Numbered from the stretch's first letter, positions 1-7,034 are shown. The stretch is 11,336 bases of DNA from UBA2357 sp041916775 (GCA_041916775.1 JAYRYZ010000044.1:1-11336), one strand, 5' to 3'. The notes: a model not told the origin generated them from the letters alone. Program-made: numbers and translations.

Positions 1-123
1 GGTTTCGCTTCACGCTTCCTCCCCACACTCGGTCACCCTCATGCAGTTGCGCTTCGCTTCATTCGCCGTGGTCAGCTTGTGGGAGGACTTTCACCTCCAA
101 GATCGCGCCCATGCTGGGCGCAC
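1..123 (-). mobile_element. Group II intron, 5' end (domain I), cut by window edge
   Basis: Read on the minus strand from 123 downward, this begins GTGCG, matching the group II 5' consensus GUGYG. A perfect 7-bp hairpin follows at once (105..121, GCGCCCA / TGGGCGC, loop GCA). Next is a second hairpin at 82..98, GGAGG / CCTCC around a TGAAAGT loop, then a purine-rich stretch containing GAATGAAGCGAAGCGCAAC and GAGGGTGACCGAGTGTGG. I recognise this series from the 5' ends of bacterial group II introns. The rest of domain I, the other domains and any reverse transcriptase/maturase gene would lie left of base 1. The intron starts 7 nt after the metQ terminator hairpin, which is the insertion preference known for bacterial class C (IIC) introns; the class is inferred from that position only. 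Short plus-strand reading frames here are antisense artefacts. Confidence 0.8.
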
Positions 124-130
124 AACAGAC

Positions 131-160
131 ACACGGGAGGGCGTGATAGCCCTCCCGTGT
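131..160 (-). terminator. Strong terminator hairpin after metQ operon
   Basis: This is a perfect 12-bp inverted repeat: ACACGGGAGGGC (131..142), a 6-nt loop (143..148), and GCCCTCCCGTGT (149..160). It lies about 85 bp after the metQ stop codon. On the minus strand the stem is followed by GTCTGTT and then the group II intron boundary, so the original U-tract may be split, with the remainder in the 3' exon outside the window. The stem is symmetric and could also stop plus-strand transcription, but no T-run follows on that side. Confidence 0.75.
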
Positions 161-245
161 CAGTTGGCGCCGAAAGACGGCAGTGTCGTGCAGGGGCAAC
201 CCGCGGTCGCCCCTGCGGCCCGGTTCGGGCACGCCAGTTTTCCGC
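161..245 (-). other. metQ 3' untranslated region with two extra hairpins
   Basis: Between the metQ stop and the terminator are two more inverted repeats. One is at 190..216 (GCAGGGGC / GCCCCTGC, 11-nt loop). The other is at 218..230 (GCCCG / CGGGC, 3-nt loop). Neither has a T-run directly after it on the minus strand. They may protect the 3' end of the mRNA or be incidental in GC-rich DNA. I see no gene here. Confidence 0.4.
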
Positions 246-1061
246 TCAGCGGTTCAGCCAGGCAAGGTTGTACAGCCGCTCGTTACCGCCGTAAGACTTC
301 TTGATGCGCTCCCGCACGGCTTCGGATTCCTGATAGATCTTCACGAACTGCTGCAGGCGCGGGTCATTGACGTTGTCTTCACGGGCGACGAAGCGCAGTG
401 CGAAGTTGCCGTCCTCGACACCGGAATAGATCAAGCCGCTGCCGGCATCGAAAGTGCCAGCGGCGACGATGAAGTGGGGGTAGCCCTGGGCGAGATCGAC
501 ATCGCCGATCACGCGGGTCAGCTGTGGCCCCGCCACCTCGATGAACTTGAGCTTCTTGGGGTTCTCCACGATGTCGAGGATCGATCCCTGCGCACCGACC
601 CCATCGCGCAGCTTGATCAGGCCGGCACGCTGCAGCAGCAGCAAGCCACGCCCCTGGTTCACCGGGTCGCTCGCCACCGCCACCTGACCGCCTTCCGGCA
701 ACGCATCGAAGGACTTGTGGCGCAGCGAATAGAGGCCGATGTTCGGCAGGATGCCGACGCCCGCGATCGCGAAGTTGTAGCCGCGCTCCTTGATTGCGTT
801 GTCGAGGAAGGCCTTGTGCTGGAAGTAGTTCGCGTCCAAGTCCTTGTTGGAGAGCGCAAGGTTGGGCGTGGTCCAGTCGCTGAACTCCACCACCTGCACG
901 TCCAGGCCTTGCTTCTTCGCCTCCTCTGCGGCGGTATGGACCGAGTCCGCGAACGCCCCGGGGGTCACGCCGATCTTTAAGGGCGCGGCAATGATCTGTC
1001 CGGCGACGAGCAGGCCTGCGACAAGGCCGAGGCCCGATTTGAGGAATCTGTTGAACTTCAT
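246..1061 (-). CDS. metQ: MetQ/NlpA-family ABC substrate-binding protein
   Basis: The 271-aa periplasmic binding protein belongs to the D-methionine (MetQ/NlpA) family and has the usual family length. Residues 1-26 form a Sec signal peptide (Lys/Arg-containing N-terminus, hydrophobic core, probable cut after IIAA). The mature protein opens PLKIGVTPG. Family hallmarks are LDANYFQHK (75-83), SDPVNQGRG (131-139) and ILDIVENPKKL (161-171). There is no cysteine at all, so no lipobox; it should be a free periplasmic protein rather than a lipoprotein. By hand alignment with E. coli MetQ from memory, the methionine-contacting Asn202 and Asn229 correspond to Ala201 and Leu222, so the ligand may be another sulfur compound. 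The ATG has an AGGAG nine bases upstream. It is last in the operon, 30 bp after the monooxygenase gene. The symbol reflects family, not proven substrate. Confidence 0.88.
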   Translation of the reverse strand: MKFNRFLKSGLGLVAGLLVAGQIIAAPLKIGVTPGAFADSVHTAAEEAKKQGLDVQVVEFSDWTTPNLALSNKDLDANYFQHKAFLDNAIKERGYNFAIAGVGILPNIGLYSLRHKSFDALPEGGQVAVASDPVNQGRGLLLLQRAGLIKLRDGVGAQGSILDIVENPKKLKFIEVAGPQLTRVIGDVDLAQGYPHFIVAAGTFDAGSGLIYSGVEDGNFALRFVAREDNVNDPRLQQFVKIYQESEAVRERIKKSYGGNERLYNLAWLNR

Positions 1062-1091
1062 GGGTGAAACTCCTGTGGTTTGGGGAAAAAA

Positions 1092-2459
1092 TCAGATGCG
1101 ACGATGCCGGGCACCGGTGTGCCTCAGCGGCAGTCTGTCGCCGTCGCCAAAGAGCTTGCGGCGCAAGCTCCCTTCGGCATAGGCGGTCTTGTATGCGCCC
1201 CGATGCTGCAACTCGGGTATGACAAGATCGATGAAATCCTCGTAGCACTCCGGCGTCACGGTGCGTGACAGGTTGAACCCGTCGATCCCCGTCTCCACGA
1301 CCCAGGACTCGAGCTCGTCGGCAATGGCCACCGCGTCTCCCACCAAGGTGGGATAGCGGCTGCCGAGACGGAAGCGCTCGAGCAGCTTGCGCTTGGTGAG
1401 TGCGTTCGCCTGCGCGGTTCTGGCTGCGGACTGGATCGCGTTGCTGCCGGCGTAATCGATCGGATCGTCCAGGCAATAGCGGGCAAAATCGACACCGACG
1501 CTCGCCGCAAAATGCGCGAGGCCGGCCTCGGCGCTGGCAAAACGCCAGTACTCGTCGAACTTTTCCTCCGCTTCGCGACGGGTCCGTCCGACCACGGCGG
1601 CGATCCCGATGAAGATCTTCAAATCCTCGGGTCGTCGCCCTGCCCGCACCGCTTCCTCGCGCAAGCTGCGCACCAGCTTCGACGTGGCCGCCTTGTCCTG
1701 GGCTGCGACGAAGATCCCCTCCGCATGACGCGCCGCGAATGCCTGACCGCGCGCCGACGTGCCCGCCTGATACAGCACGGGGGTACGCTGCGGCGAGGGC
1801 TCGCACAGGTGATAGCCGTCCAGTTGGTAGAACGCACCCTCGTGCCGGACGCGGTGCACGCGCGCCGGATCCGCGAACACCCGTGCGGCACGGTCGCGTC
1901 GCACCGCACCGTCTTCCCAGCTTCCTTCCCAGAGCTTGTAGAGGACTTCGAGGTAGTCATCCGCACGTTCGTAGCGCAGGTCGTGCTCCTCGAGTTCCAG
2001 GCACCCCATCGCTCGCGAAGCGCTGTCCAGATAGCCGGTCACGATGTTCCAGCCGACACGGCCGCGCGTCAGGTGGTCCAGTGTCGACATCCTGCGCGCG
2101 AACGGGTACGGCGGTTCATAGCTCAGGTTGGCCGTGACCCCGAAGCCGAGGTGACGCGTCACTGCGGCCATCGCCGGAACGATCAGCATCGGATCATTCA
2201 CGGGCAGTTGGATGGACTCGCGCAAGGTCAGGTCGATGGACTGCTGATAAACGTCGTATACGCCGAGAATATCTGCGATGAAGATGCCGTCGAAGAGACC
2301 GCGCTCGAGGGTCTGTGCAAGCGTCGTCCAGTACTCGATCGTGTTGTAGTCGCTCGACGTGTCGCGCGGATGCGCCCACAGCCCATGGTTGATGTGACCC
2401 ACGCAGTTCATGTTGAACGCGTTCAGCAGGATCTCTTTGCGGCGCATTCGCTCACCCAT
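1092..2459 (-). CDS. FMN-dependent monooxygenase, NtaA/SnaA/DszA family
   Basis: The 455-aa protein is a bacterial-luciferase-like (LLM) flavin monooxygenase of the NtaA/SnaA/DszA/SoxA branch. Visible features are an N-terminal segment with HGLWAHPRD (26-33), LERGLFDGIFIAD (51-63), TLDHLTRGRVGWNIVTG (126-142), DLRYERADDYLEVLYKLW (160-177), SPQRTPVLYQAG (222-233), and a C-terminal YEDFIDLVIPELQHRG like that of DszA. Such enzymes use FMNH2 and O2 to oxidise or cleave C-S, C-N or S-containing substrates; this one's substrate is unknown. A partner NAD(P)H:FMN reductase is expected but none is in the window. The gene starts 7 bp after the metI stop. The start is uncertain: ATG at 2459 has a poor RBS, and ATG at 2447 (Met5) with GGG upstream is also possible. 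Its place inside a MetNIQ operon suggests it acts on the imported compound. Confidence 0.87.
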   Translation of the reverse strand: MGERMRRKEILLNAFNMNCVGHINHGLWAHPRDTSSDYNTIEYWTTLAQTLERGLFDGIFIADILGVYDVYQQSIDLTLRESIQLPVNDPMLIVPAMAAVTRHLGFGVTANLSYEPPYPFARRMSTLDHLTRGRVGWNIVTGYLDSASRAMGCLELEEHDLRYERADDYLEVLYKLWEGSWEDGAVRRDRAARVFADPARVHRVRHEGAFYQLDGYHLCEPSPQRTPVLYQAGTSARGQAFAARHAEGIFVAAQDKAATSKLVRSLREEAVRAGRRPEDLKIFIGIAAVVGRTRREAEEKFDEYWRFASAEAGLAHFAASVGVDFARYCLDDPIDYAGSNAIQSAARTAQANALTKRKLLERFRLGSRYPTLVGDAVAIADELESWVVETGIDGFNLSRTVTPECYEDFIDLVIPELQHRGAYKTAYAEGSLRRKLFGDGDRLPLRHTGARHRRI

Positions 2460-2466
2460 CCTGAAA

Positions 2467-3111
2467 TCAGCGACGCCGGTCGAGCCGTCGCGACCAATGG
2501 TCTCCGATGGCCTGCACGGCCACGACCAGCACCACCAGCCCGACCAGCACTGCCAGCATCACTTCGGTGTTGAAGCGCTGATAGCCATAGCGGATCGCGA
2601 GATCGCCCAGCCCGCCCGCCCCCACGGCGCCAGCCATCGCAGAAGCGCCGATCATCGACACGATGGTGATGGTCAGCCCGCTGATGATCCCGGGCAACGC
2701 CTCGGGCAACAGCACGTGACGGACGATGTGCAGCCGCAGGGCGCCCATCGCCTGCGCCGCCTCGATCAGCCCGCGATCCACCTCGCGCAAGCTGACTTCG
2801 GCGATGCGGGCAAAGAACGGCGTACCGGCCACCGCCAAGGGCACGATGGCCGCCCACACTCCTATCGTCGTGCCCACCACCCAGCGGGTGAACGGCAGCA
2901 ACACCACGAGCAGCACGATGAACGGGATCGAACGGAACAGGTTCACCAGGCTGCCGAGCACCTTGTGCAGAAGCGGCGACTCGTAGAGATCACCCGGCCC
3001 GGTCGTCACCAGCAGTAGCGCCAGGGCGAGCCCTGCCACGGCCGAAATGAGCGCGCCGAATCCGACCATCGTCAGGGTCTGGATGCTGGCCTCGATGTAC
3101 AGATCAAGCAT
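2467..3111 (-). CDS. metI: MetI-type ABC transporter permease
   Basis: The 214-aa inner-membrane permease closely matches the usual MetI length (about 217 aa). It has about five hydrophobic segments, including residues 12-35, 60-74, 83-100, 141-163 and 183-203. The cytoplasmic EAA loop that docks on the ATPase is at 117-140, EAAQAMGALRLHIVRHVLLP plus EALP. The ATG is embedded in the end of metN: ATGCTTGA holds the metI start and metN stop, an 8-bp overlap that implies translational coupling. It should form a homodimeric channel with the MetN-like ATPase, receiving substrate from the MetQ-like protein encoded two genes downstream. Confidence 0.9.
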   Translation of the reverse strand: MLDLYIEASIQTLTMVGFGALISAVAGLALALLLVTTGPGDLYESPLLHKVLGSLVNLFRSIPFIVLLVVLLPFTRWVVGTTIGVWAAIVPLAVAGTPFFARIAEVSLREVDRGLIEAAQAMGALRLHIVRHVLLPEALPGIISGLTITIVSMIGASAMAGAVGAGGLGDLAIRYGYQRFNTEVMLAVLVGLVVLVVAVQAIGDHWSRRLDRRR

Positions 3112-4282
3112 GTTCGCGCTCCGGTTCGATGAAGCCCAAGGTCCGCACCCGCTCGACAGGCAGGCCGAGACGCTCTGCCCACACGGAATTGTTGCGCTCG
3201 CCCGCGTGCACCTCGGCGGGAACCGACAGCACCAACCTCCCCTGTGCCCGGCCCTGGATGCGCTCGATGCCGCCATGCACGAGCCGCACCGAATGCGAAC
3301 CCAACAGCCCTGCGATATGCCCGATGTCGGGGTCCAGCCTGCTGCGCCCATCGATCCGGATGTCGAGCAGCAGTGCATCGTCCGGCAGAAGCACGTCCGG
3401 ACGGATCCGTCCGCGCAGATCGTCCGGCAGGTCATGGACCACGGTGCGGAGGAGCGCTTCCGTCGTCTCGGACGCAGGCGCACCGAACACCCGCCACACC
3501 TCGCCCAGTTCCACCACGCGCCCCTTCTCCATGACGGCAACGCGATCACAGGCGCTGCGGATCACCTCCATCTCATGCGTGATGATCACCACCGTCAGCC
3601 CGAGGCGCCGGTTGATGTCCTTCAACAGGCTCAATATCGATTGCGTCGTCTCGGGATCGAGCGCGGAAGTCGCCTCATCGCACAGCAGGATGTCGGGGTC
3701 ATGCACGAGTGCGCGGGCGATCCCCACCCGCTGTTTCTGTCCGCCCGAGAGCCGGCGCGGATAGACATCACGCTTGTCGGAAAGCCCCACCAGCGCGAGC
3801 AGGCTATCCACCTTGGCCTCGATCTCGTCCCGCTTGCGCCCCGCAATCCGCAGGGGCAGCGCGATGTTCTCGGCGACGGTGTGCGAGGACAGCAGGTTGA
3901 AGTGCTGGAACACCATGCCCAGTCGCCGGCGCGCATGCGCGAGCTCGCGCTCACGCAGCCCGGAGAAGTCGGCGCCATTGACGAGGACGCGCCCGCTGTC
4001 CGGCTTCTCGAGCAGGTTGATGGTGCGGACCAGCGTGGACTTGCCCGCGCCGCTGCGCCCGATGATGCCGAAGATCTCTCCGGCATGGATGTCGAAGCTG
4101 ACATCCGTCAGCGCGTCCACCGGCCCGGCGGCGGTCTGGAAGCGACGCCCGACGCCTTCGAAGCGGATGCGGGGCTGCAGATTGGTCACGGCGTGCGCCT
4201 GGGGCGGCACGTGGGCGCTTGTCCCGCTCACCGAGACACGGGCGAACCGCGCCCCGTGTTGAACATTTGATAGAAAGGTCAT
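3104..4282 (-). CDS. metN: MetN-type ABC transporter ATP-binding protein
   Basis: This ABC ATPase is 392 aa from the ATG chosen here. It shows Walker A GRSGAGKST (75-83), Q-loop Gln126 in MVFQHFNL, signature LSGGQ (178-182), Walker B ILLCDEA (198-204, Glu203) and switch His236. A C-terminal extension of about 100 residues is the NIL domain, which in E. coli MetN binds methionine and inhibits transport. The conserved domain begins only near residue 38 (RIRFEGVGRRF). Three starts are therefore possible: ATG 4282 (AGGTG upstream), ATG 4330 (GAGG five bases upstream, 408 aa) and GTG 4189 (361 aa, nearest the E. coli length of 343). It is first in the metN-metI-monooxygenase-metQ operon. The ATPase call is firm; the start is not. 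Confidence 0.9.
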   Translation of the reverse strand: MTFLSNVQHGARFARVSVSGTSAHVPPQAHAVTNLQPRIRFEGVGRRFQTAAGPVDALTDVSFDIHAGEIFGIIGRSGAGKSTLVRTINLLEKPDSGRVLVNGADFSGLRERELAHARRRLGMVFQHFNLLSSHTVAENIALPLRIAGRKRDEIEAKVDSLLALVGLSDKRDVYPRRLSGGQKQRVGIARALVHDPDILLCDEATSALDPETTQSILSLLKDINRRLGLTVVIITHEMEVIRSACDRVAVMEKGRVVELGEVWRVFGAPASETTEALLRTVVHDLPDDLRGRIRPDVLLPDDALLLDIRIDGRSRLDPDIGHIAGLLGSHSVRLVHGGIERIQGRAQGRLVLSVPAEVHAGERNNSVWAERLGLPVERVRTLGFIEPEREHA

Positions 4283-4360
4283 CAAGACACCTGGAAGGCC
4301 ATCCTCGATCGAGGTATTGCGGCGCAGCATAGAGACCTCTGCGCCCGCGGCGAACCAGTA

Positions 4361-4409
4361 ATTTCTGCATTGCTTTGCACCATCGGCCTGCAATGAATTC
4401 CAGGCCGAT
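4361..4409 (-). promoter_or_regulatory. metN operon promoter with shared CAATGAATTC element in a dyad
   Basis: The element CAATGAATTC (4391..4400, plus strand) is also found before metY and, with one change, before the amino-acid binding-protein gene. Here it is flanked exactly by a perfect 9-bp inverted repeat, ATCGGCCTG (4382..4390) and CAGGCCGAT (4401..4409). On the minus strand, keeping the geometry of the other two promoters, the -35 position reads AGGCCG (4384..4389, poor) and 17 bases on the -10 reads AGAAAT (4361..4366, weak). A weak core beside a conserved element fits an activator-dependent promoter. A second inverted repeat, TTGCA-N9-TGCAA (4375..4393), overlaps it. The transcription start would be near 4354. 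Confidence 0.5.
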
Positions 4410-4601
4410 CGCCCATCCGGTTCTCCGTTCGCGCTCTGCCCCGGGGTCGGTGATTCCACACGCCAACGACCGGCCGCTGCGGTCGCGGACGACGTCGCGT
4501 TGCTCGACCCGATCAAGCCGGCCGGGACGCACCCGCTCGTGGCCGACGCGCTGGCCGCCTGACCCGCGCGGCAAGGCGTCCGGCTGCCGCCACGAGCACA
4601 A

Positions 4602-4629
4602 CGGGCCGGTCCCCTTCGGCACCGGCCCG
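4602..4629 (-). terminator. Candidate terminator after the metY-oxygenase operon
   Basis: A perfect 9-bp GC-rich stem, CGGGCCGGT (4602..4610) and ACCGGCCCG (4621..4629) with a 10-nt loop, lies about 50 bp past the oxygenase stop codon. On the minus strand the stem is followed by TTGTGCTCG, a poor U-tract. Its position supports a terminator role, but termination may be inefficient or Rho-assisted. Confidence 0.5.
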
Positions 4630-4678
4630 CTCTTGACCCGCGCTCGCCACCCTATCGGCGGCTCACGCGATGGGCGGT

Positions 4679-5731
4679 TCAGTAGGCGCTCGCGACCGCA
4701 TCCTCCGCCACCGTATGCACATCCGCGTAGTGTCGTGCGGCAACGTCCGGATGCGAACGCAGTCGTCCTTTCAGCAGGTTTTCCCCCGCATGGGCAAACA
4801 GCGGGTTGTTGGGGTCGGTTTCGGGCCCGGTGGCCTGCGCAGCCAGGTGAGCGGGGAGCTTCAGCAGAGGCACCGTGGCGCCGAGCCGCGGGCCGGGGAA
4901 GAAGGCCACCGACAGCCGGTCGGTGCCCGCAGGCGGTGTCACCACGCGGTGCACGGTGGCACGCAGATAGCCGTTGGAGGCGAGCTCCAGCGATTCGCCG
5001 ATGTTGATGATGAAGGTGTTCGGTAGCGGCGGCGCATCGATCCATTCGCCGTTGCGCTCGACCTGCAGGCCACGCTCGCGCTCGACCAGGAGCAGGGTCA
5101 GGAAGGCGCTGTCCTTGTGCGGGCCGACCCCCTGGTCTGACGCGGTGGCATCGCGCCCGGGGTAGCGAATCACCTTGAGCTGCTGCACGGGGTCGACCGC
5201 AAAGCTCTCGTCGAACACGTCCTCCGGCTGCTCCAGCGCCACCGCGAAGGCGCGCAGCAAGGTCAGGGCGATGGACTGGCAGGCCTGCTGCCAGGCGAGG
5301 ATCACGTTGCGCAACTCCGGGCGCTCCACCGGCCACTGGTTCGGCCCCTCCAGGCGCACCCAGGCAGGCTGGCCGGGCCGCCGCGCAATCGCGGCGCGCT
5401 CGGCGCCGAAGTCCACCTGCTCGCGCCAGTCCGCACGGCCGCGCGTGATCTCGGCGCCCGCCCGCGTATAGCCGCGGAAGTGCGGCGAGTTGATCATGCC
5501 GATCGCCTGCTTGCTCGCCTCGGGTAGCGCGAAGAACGCGCGCGCCTCGGCCCACAGCCGGTCGATCAGGTCCTGAGGCACGCCGTGCCCGGTGAGGTAG
5601 AAGAACCCCTCGTTGCGTGCGACGTTGCGCAGGTCGTCGAGAAAGGCCTCACGGTCGCTGTCGAACCGACGCAGGTCGAGGATGGGAAGAGGCGCCTCGA
5701 ATCCGGGCGCTTCGCGTGCGGACTGTGTCAT
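4679..5731 (-). CDS. Isopenicillin N synthase-like Fe(II) (2-oxoglutarate) oxygenase
   Basis: The 350-aa protein is a cupin-fold non-haem iron oxygenase of the isopenicillin N synthase/2OG-Fe(II) family. The N-terminal region starts with LPILDLRRF (15-23) and contains GFFYLTGHGVP (42-52). The core has the iron triad His205 and Asp207 (GPHKD) and His261 (TVHRV), plus Arg272-x-Ser274 (DRLSVAFF), which binds the 2OG carboxylate in most relatives. It should therefore be active and probably uses 2-oxoglutarate; its substrate is unknown. The start is well supported by GAGGAG seven bases before the ATG, partly within the end of metY, whose stop is only 10 bp upstream. Tight coupling to a sulfhydrylase suggests oxidation of an organosulfur compound to release sulfur that MetY captures. 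A role in antibiotic synthesis is not indicated. Confidence 0.87.
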   Translation of the reverse strand: MTQSAREAPGFEAPLPILDLRRFDSDREAFLDDLRNVARNEGFFYLTGHGVPQDLIDRLWAEARAFFALPEASKQAIGMINSPHFRGYTRAGAEITRGRADWREQVDFGAERAAIARRPGQPAWVRLEGPNQWPVERPELRNVILAWQQACQSIALTLLRAFAVALEQPEDVFDESFAVDPVQQLKVIRYPGRDATASDQGVGPHKDSAFLTLLLVERERGLQVERNGEWIDAPPLPNTFIINIGESLELASNGYLRATVHRVVTPPAGTDRLSVAFFPGPRLGATVPLLKLPAHLAAQATGPETDPNNPLFAHAGENLLKGRLRSHPDVAARHYADVHTVAEDAVASAY

Positions 5732-5741
5732 GACGGTCTCC

Positions 5742-7016
5742 TCAGGCTAGGTCGAGCGCCTGCGCGAGGTCGGCGATCAGGTCGTCGACATGCTCGATGC
5801 CGATCGACAGGCGCACCGTGTCCTCGGTCACCCCTGCAGCGCGTTGCTCGTCGGGCGAGAGTTGCCGGTGCGTGGTCGAAGCCGGATGGCAGGCGAGCGA
5901 CTTCGCGTCGCCGATGTTGACCAGCCGGGTGAAGAGCTTCAGCGCGTCCTGAATGCGAATGCCGGCCTGCAGGCCGCCCTTGACGCCGAACGTGAGGATG
6001 CCGGAGGGCCGACCGCCGAGATACTTCTGCGCGAGCCCGAATTCGGGGTGATCCTCGAGACCGGCGTAATTGACCCACTCGACCTTGGGATGCCACTTCA
6101 GGTATCGGGCAACCCGGAGCGCATTGTCGGTAATCCGGTCGAGCCGCAGCGCCAGCGTTTCGATGCCCTGCAGGATCAGGAAGGCGTTGAACGGCGACAA
6201 GGCCGCGCCGGTATTGCGCAGCGGCACGAGGCGCGCTCGTCCGATGTAAGCCGCCTCGCCGAGCGCCTCGGTGAACACCACGCCGTGGTAGGAGACATCC
6301 GGCGATGAGAGACGGGGGAAGCGGTCCTTGTGGCTGGCCCACGGGAACTTGCCGGAATCGACGATCGCCCCGCCGATCGAATTACCATGGCCGCCCAGGT
6401 ACTTGGTGAGCGAATGCACCACGATGTCGGCGCCGTGCTCGAACGGTCGCAGCAGGTACGGTGTCGCCACCGTGTTATCGACGATCAGCGGCACACCATG
6501 GCGATGCGCGATCTCGGCCAGCGCAGCAATGTCGGTGATGTTGCCGAGCGGATTGCCGATGGTCTCGGCGTAGATCGCCTTGGTCCTGCCGTCGATGAGC
6601 GCGTCGAAGGACGCCGGCTCGCGCGGGTCGGCAAATCGCACCGAGATGCCGATCTGCGGCAGCGTGTGGGCAAACAGGTTGTAGGTGCCACCGTACAGCG
6701 TCGCGGCGGAGACGATGTTGTCGCCCGCCTCGGCGATCGTGAGGATCGCGTAGGTCACCGCCGCCTGGCCGGACGCGAGCGCAAGTGCGCCGACACCGCC
6801 TTCGAGTTCGGCGAGCCGGCGCTCCAGCACGTCCGACGTGGGGTTGTGCACCCGGGTGTAAATGTGGCCTTCGGGAATCTTAAGGTCGAAGAGGTCGGCA
6901 CCGTGCTGGGTGTCGTCGAAAGCGTAGGAAGTCGTCTGGTAGATCGGCACCGCCACCGCCTTGGTGGTCGGGTCGGGGCTGTAGCCGCCGTGTACCGCAA
7001 TCGTCTCGAGTCGCAT
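5742..7016 (-). CDS. metY: O-acetylhomoserine sulfhydrylase (MetY-type PLP enzyme)
   Basis: The 424-aa cytoplasmic PLP enzyme of the Cys/Met metabolism family has the length typical of MetY (about 425-430). It would catalyse O-acetyl-L-homoserine plus sulfide to homocysteine, or plus methanethiol to methionine. Visible residues are Y53-T-R55 and N58 (neighbouring-subunit PLP-phosphate and substrate contacts), SGQAAVTYA (82-90), Asp180 in LIVDNTVATPYL and the PLP Lys205 in HSLTKYLGGHGN. The C-terminus has SLACHPASTTH and TVRLSIGIEHVDDL. A longer frame reaches 7091, but ATG 7016 is preferred: it begins MRLETIAVHGG as in the family and has AGGA seven bases upstream. It is the first gene of a two-gene operon with the Fe(II) oxygenase and has a good promoter. 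Confidence 0.92.
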   Translation of the reverse strand: MRLETIAVHGGYSPDPTTKAVAVPIYQTTSYAFDDTQHGADLFDLKIPEGHIYTRVHNPTSDVLERRLAELEGGVGALALASGQAAVTYAILTIAEAGDNIVSAATLYGGTYNLFAHTLPQIGISVRFADPREPASFDALIDGRTKAIYAETIGNPLGNITDIAALAEIAHRHGVPLIVDNTVATPYLLRPFEHGADIVVHSLTKYLGGHGNSIGGAIVDSGKFPWASHKDRFPRLSSPDVSYHGVVFTEALGEAAYIGRARLVPLRNTGAALSPFNAFLILQGIETLALRLDRITDNALRVARYLKWHPKVEWVNYAGLEDHPEFGLAQKYLGGRPSGILTFGVKGGLQAGIRIQDALKLFTRLVNIGDAKSLACHPASTTHRQLSPDEQRAAGVTEDTVRLSIGIEHVDDLIADLAQALDLA

Positions 7017-7034
7017 GGGTATTCCTGTGATGTC

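Larger units (their letters stand above)
4283..4678. other. Intergenic region upstream of metN and downstream of the Fe(II) oxygenase
   Basis: This 396-bp gap holds the metN promoter element (4361..4409), a candidate terminator (4602..4629) and a perfect 12-bp palindrome CCTCGATCGAGG at 4303..4314. The palindrome lies in the metN leader, or in its coding region if ATG 4330 is used. A plus-strand frame is open from 4362 to a TGA at 4560..4562 and ends DPIKPAGTHPLVADALAA. It has no convincing start codon or RBS. Its last 30 or so codons look protein-like and might be the 3' remnant of a lost gene. I would not call a gene here. Confidence 0.5.

Noticed and set aside
41..304. Small plus-strand frames at the left edge
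   Set aside because: They run antisense to the group II intron 5' end and the terminator hairpin, and have no convincing ribosome site. They are best explained by the structured RNA on the other strand.
183..980. Long plus-strand frame opposite metQ
   Set aside because: It is the antisense shadow of a well-supported gene, with no family resemblance and low-complexity Arg/Leu/His-rich composition. Similar plus-strand frames across the window were rejected for the same reason.
4362..4562. Plus-strand frame ending in a protein-like tail before metN
   Set aside because: No start codon or RBS, and its first half covers the metN promoter element. It could be a 3' gene remnant, but I cannot name a family.
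4679..5731. Beta-lactam biosynthesis by the isopenicillin N synthase-like gene
   Set aside because: The family name is broad. No peptide synthetase or other antibiotic gene is present, and the neighbours are all sulfur uptake and assimilation genes.
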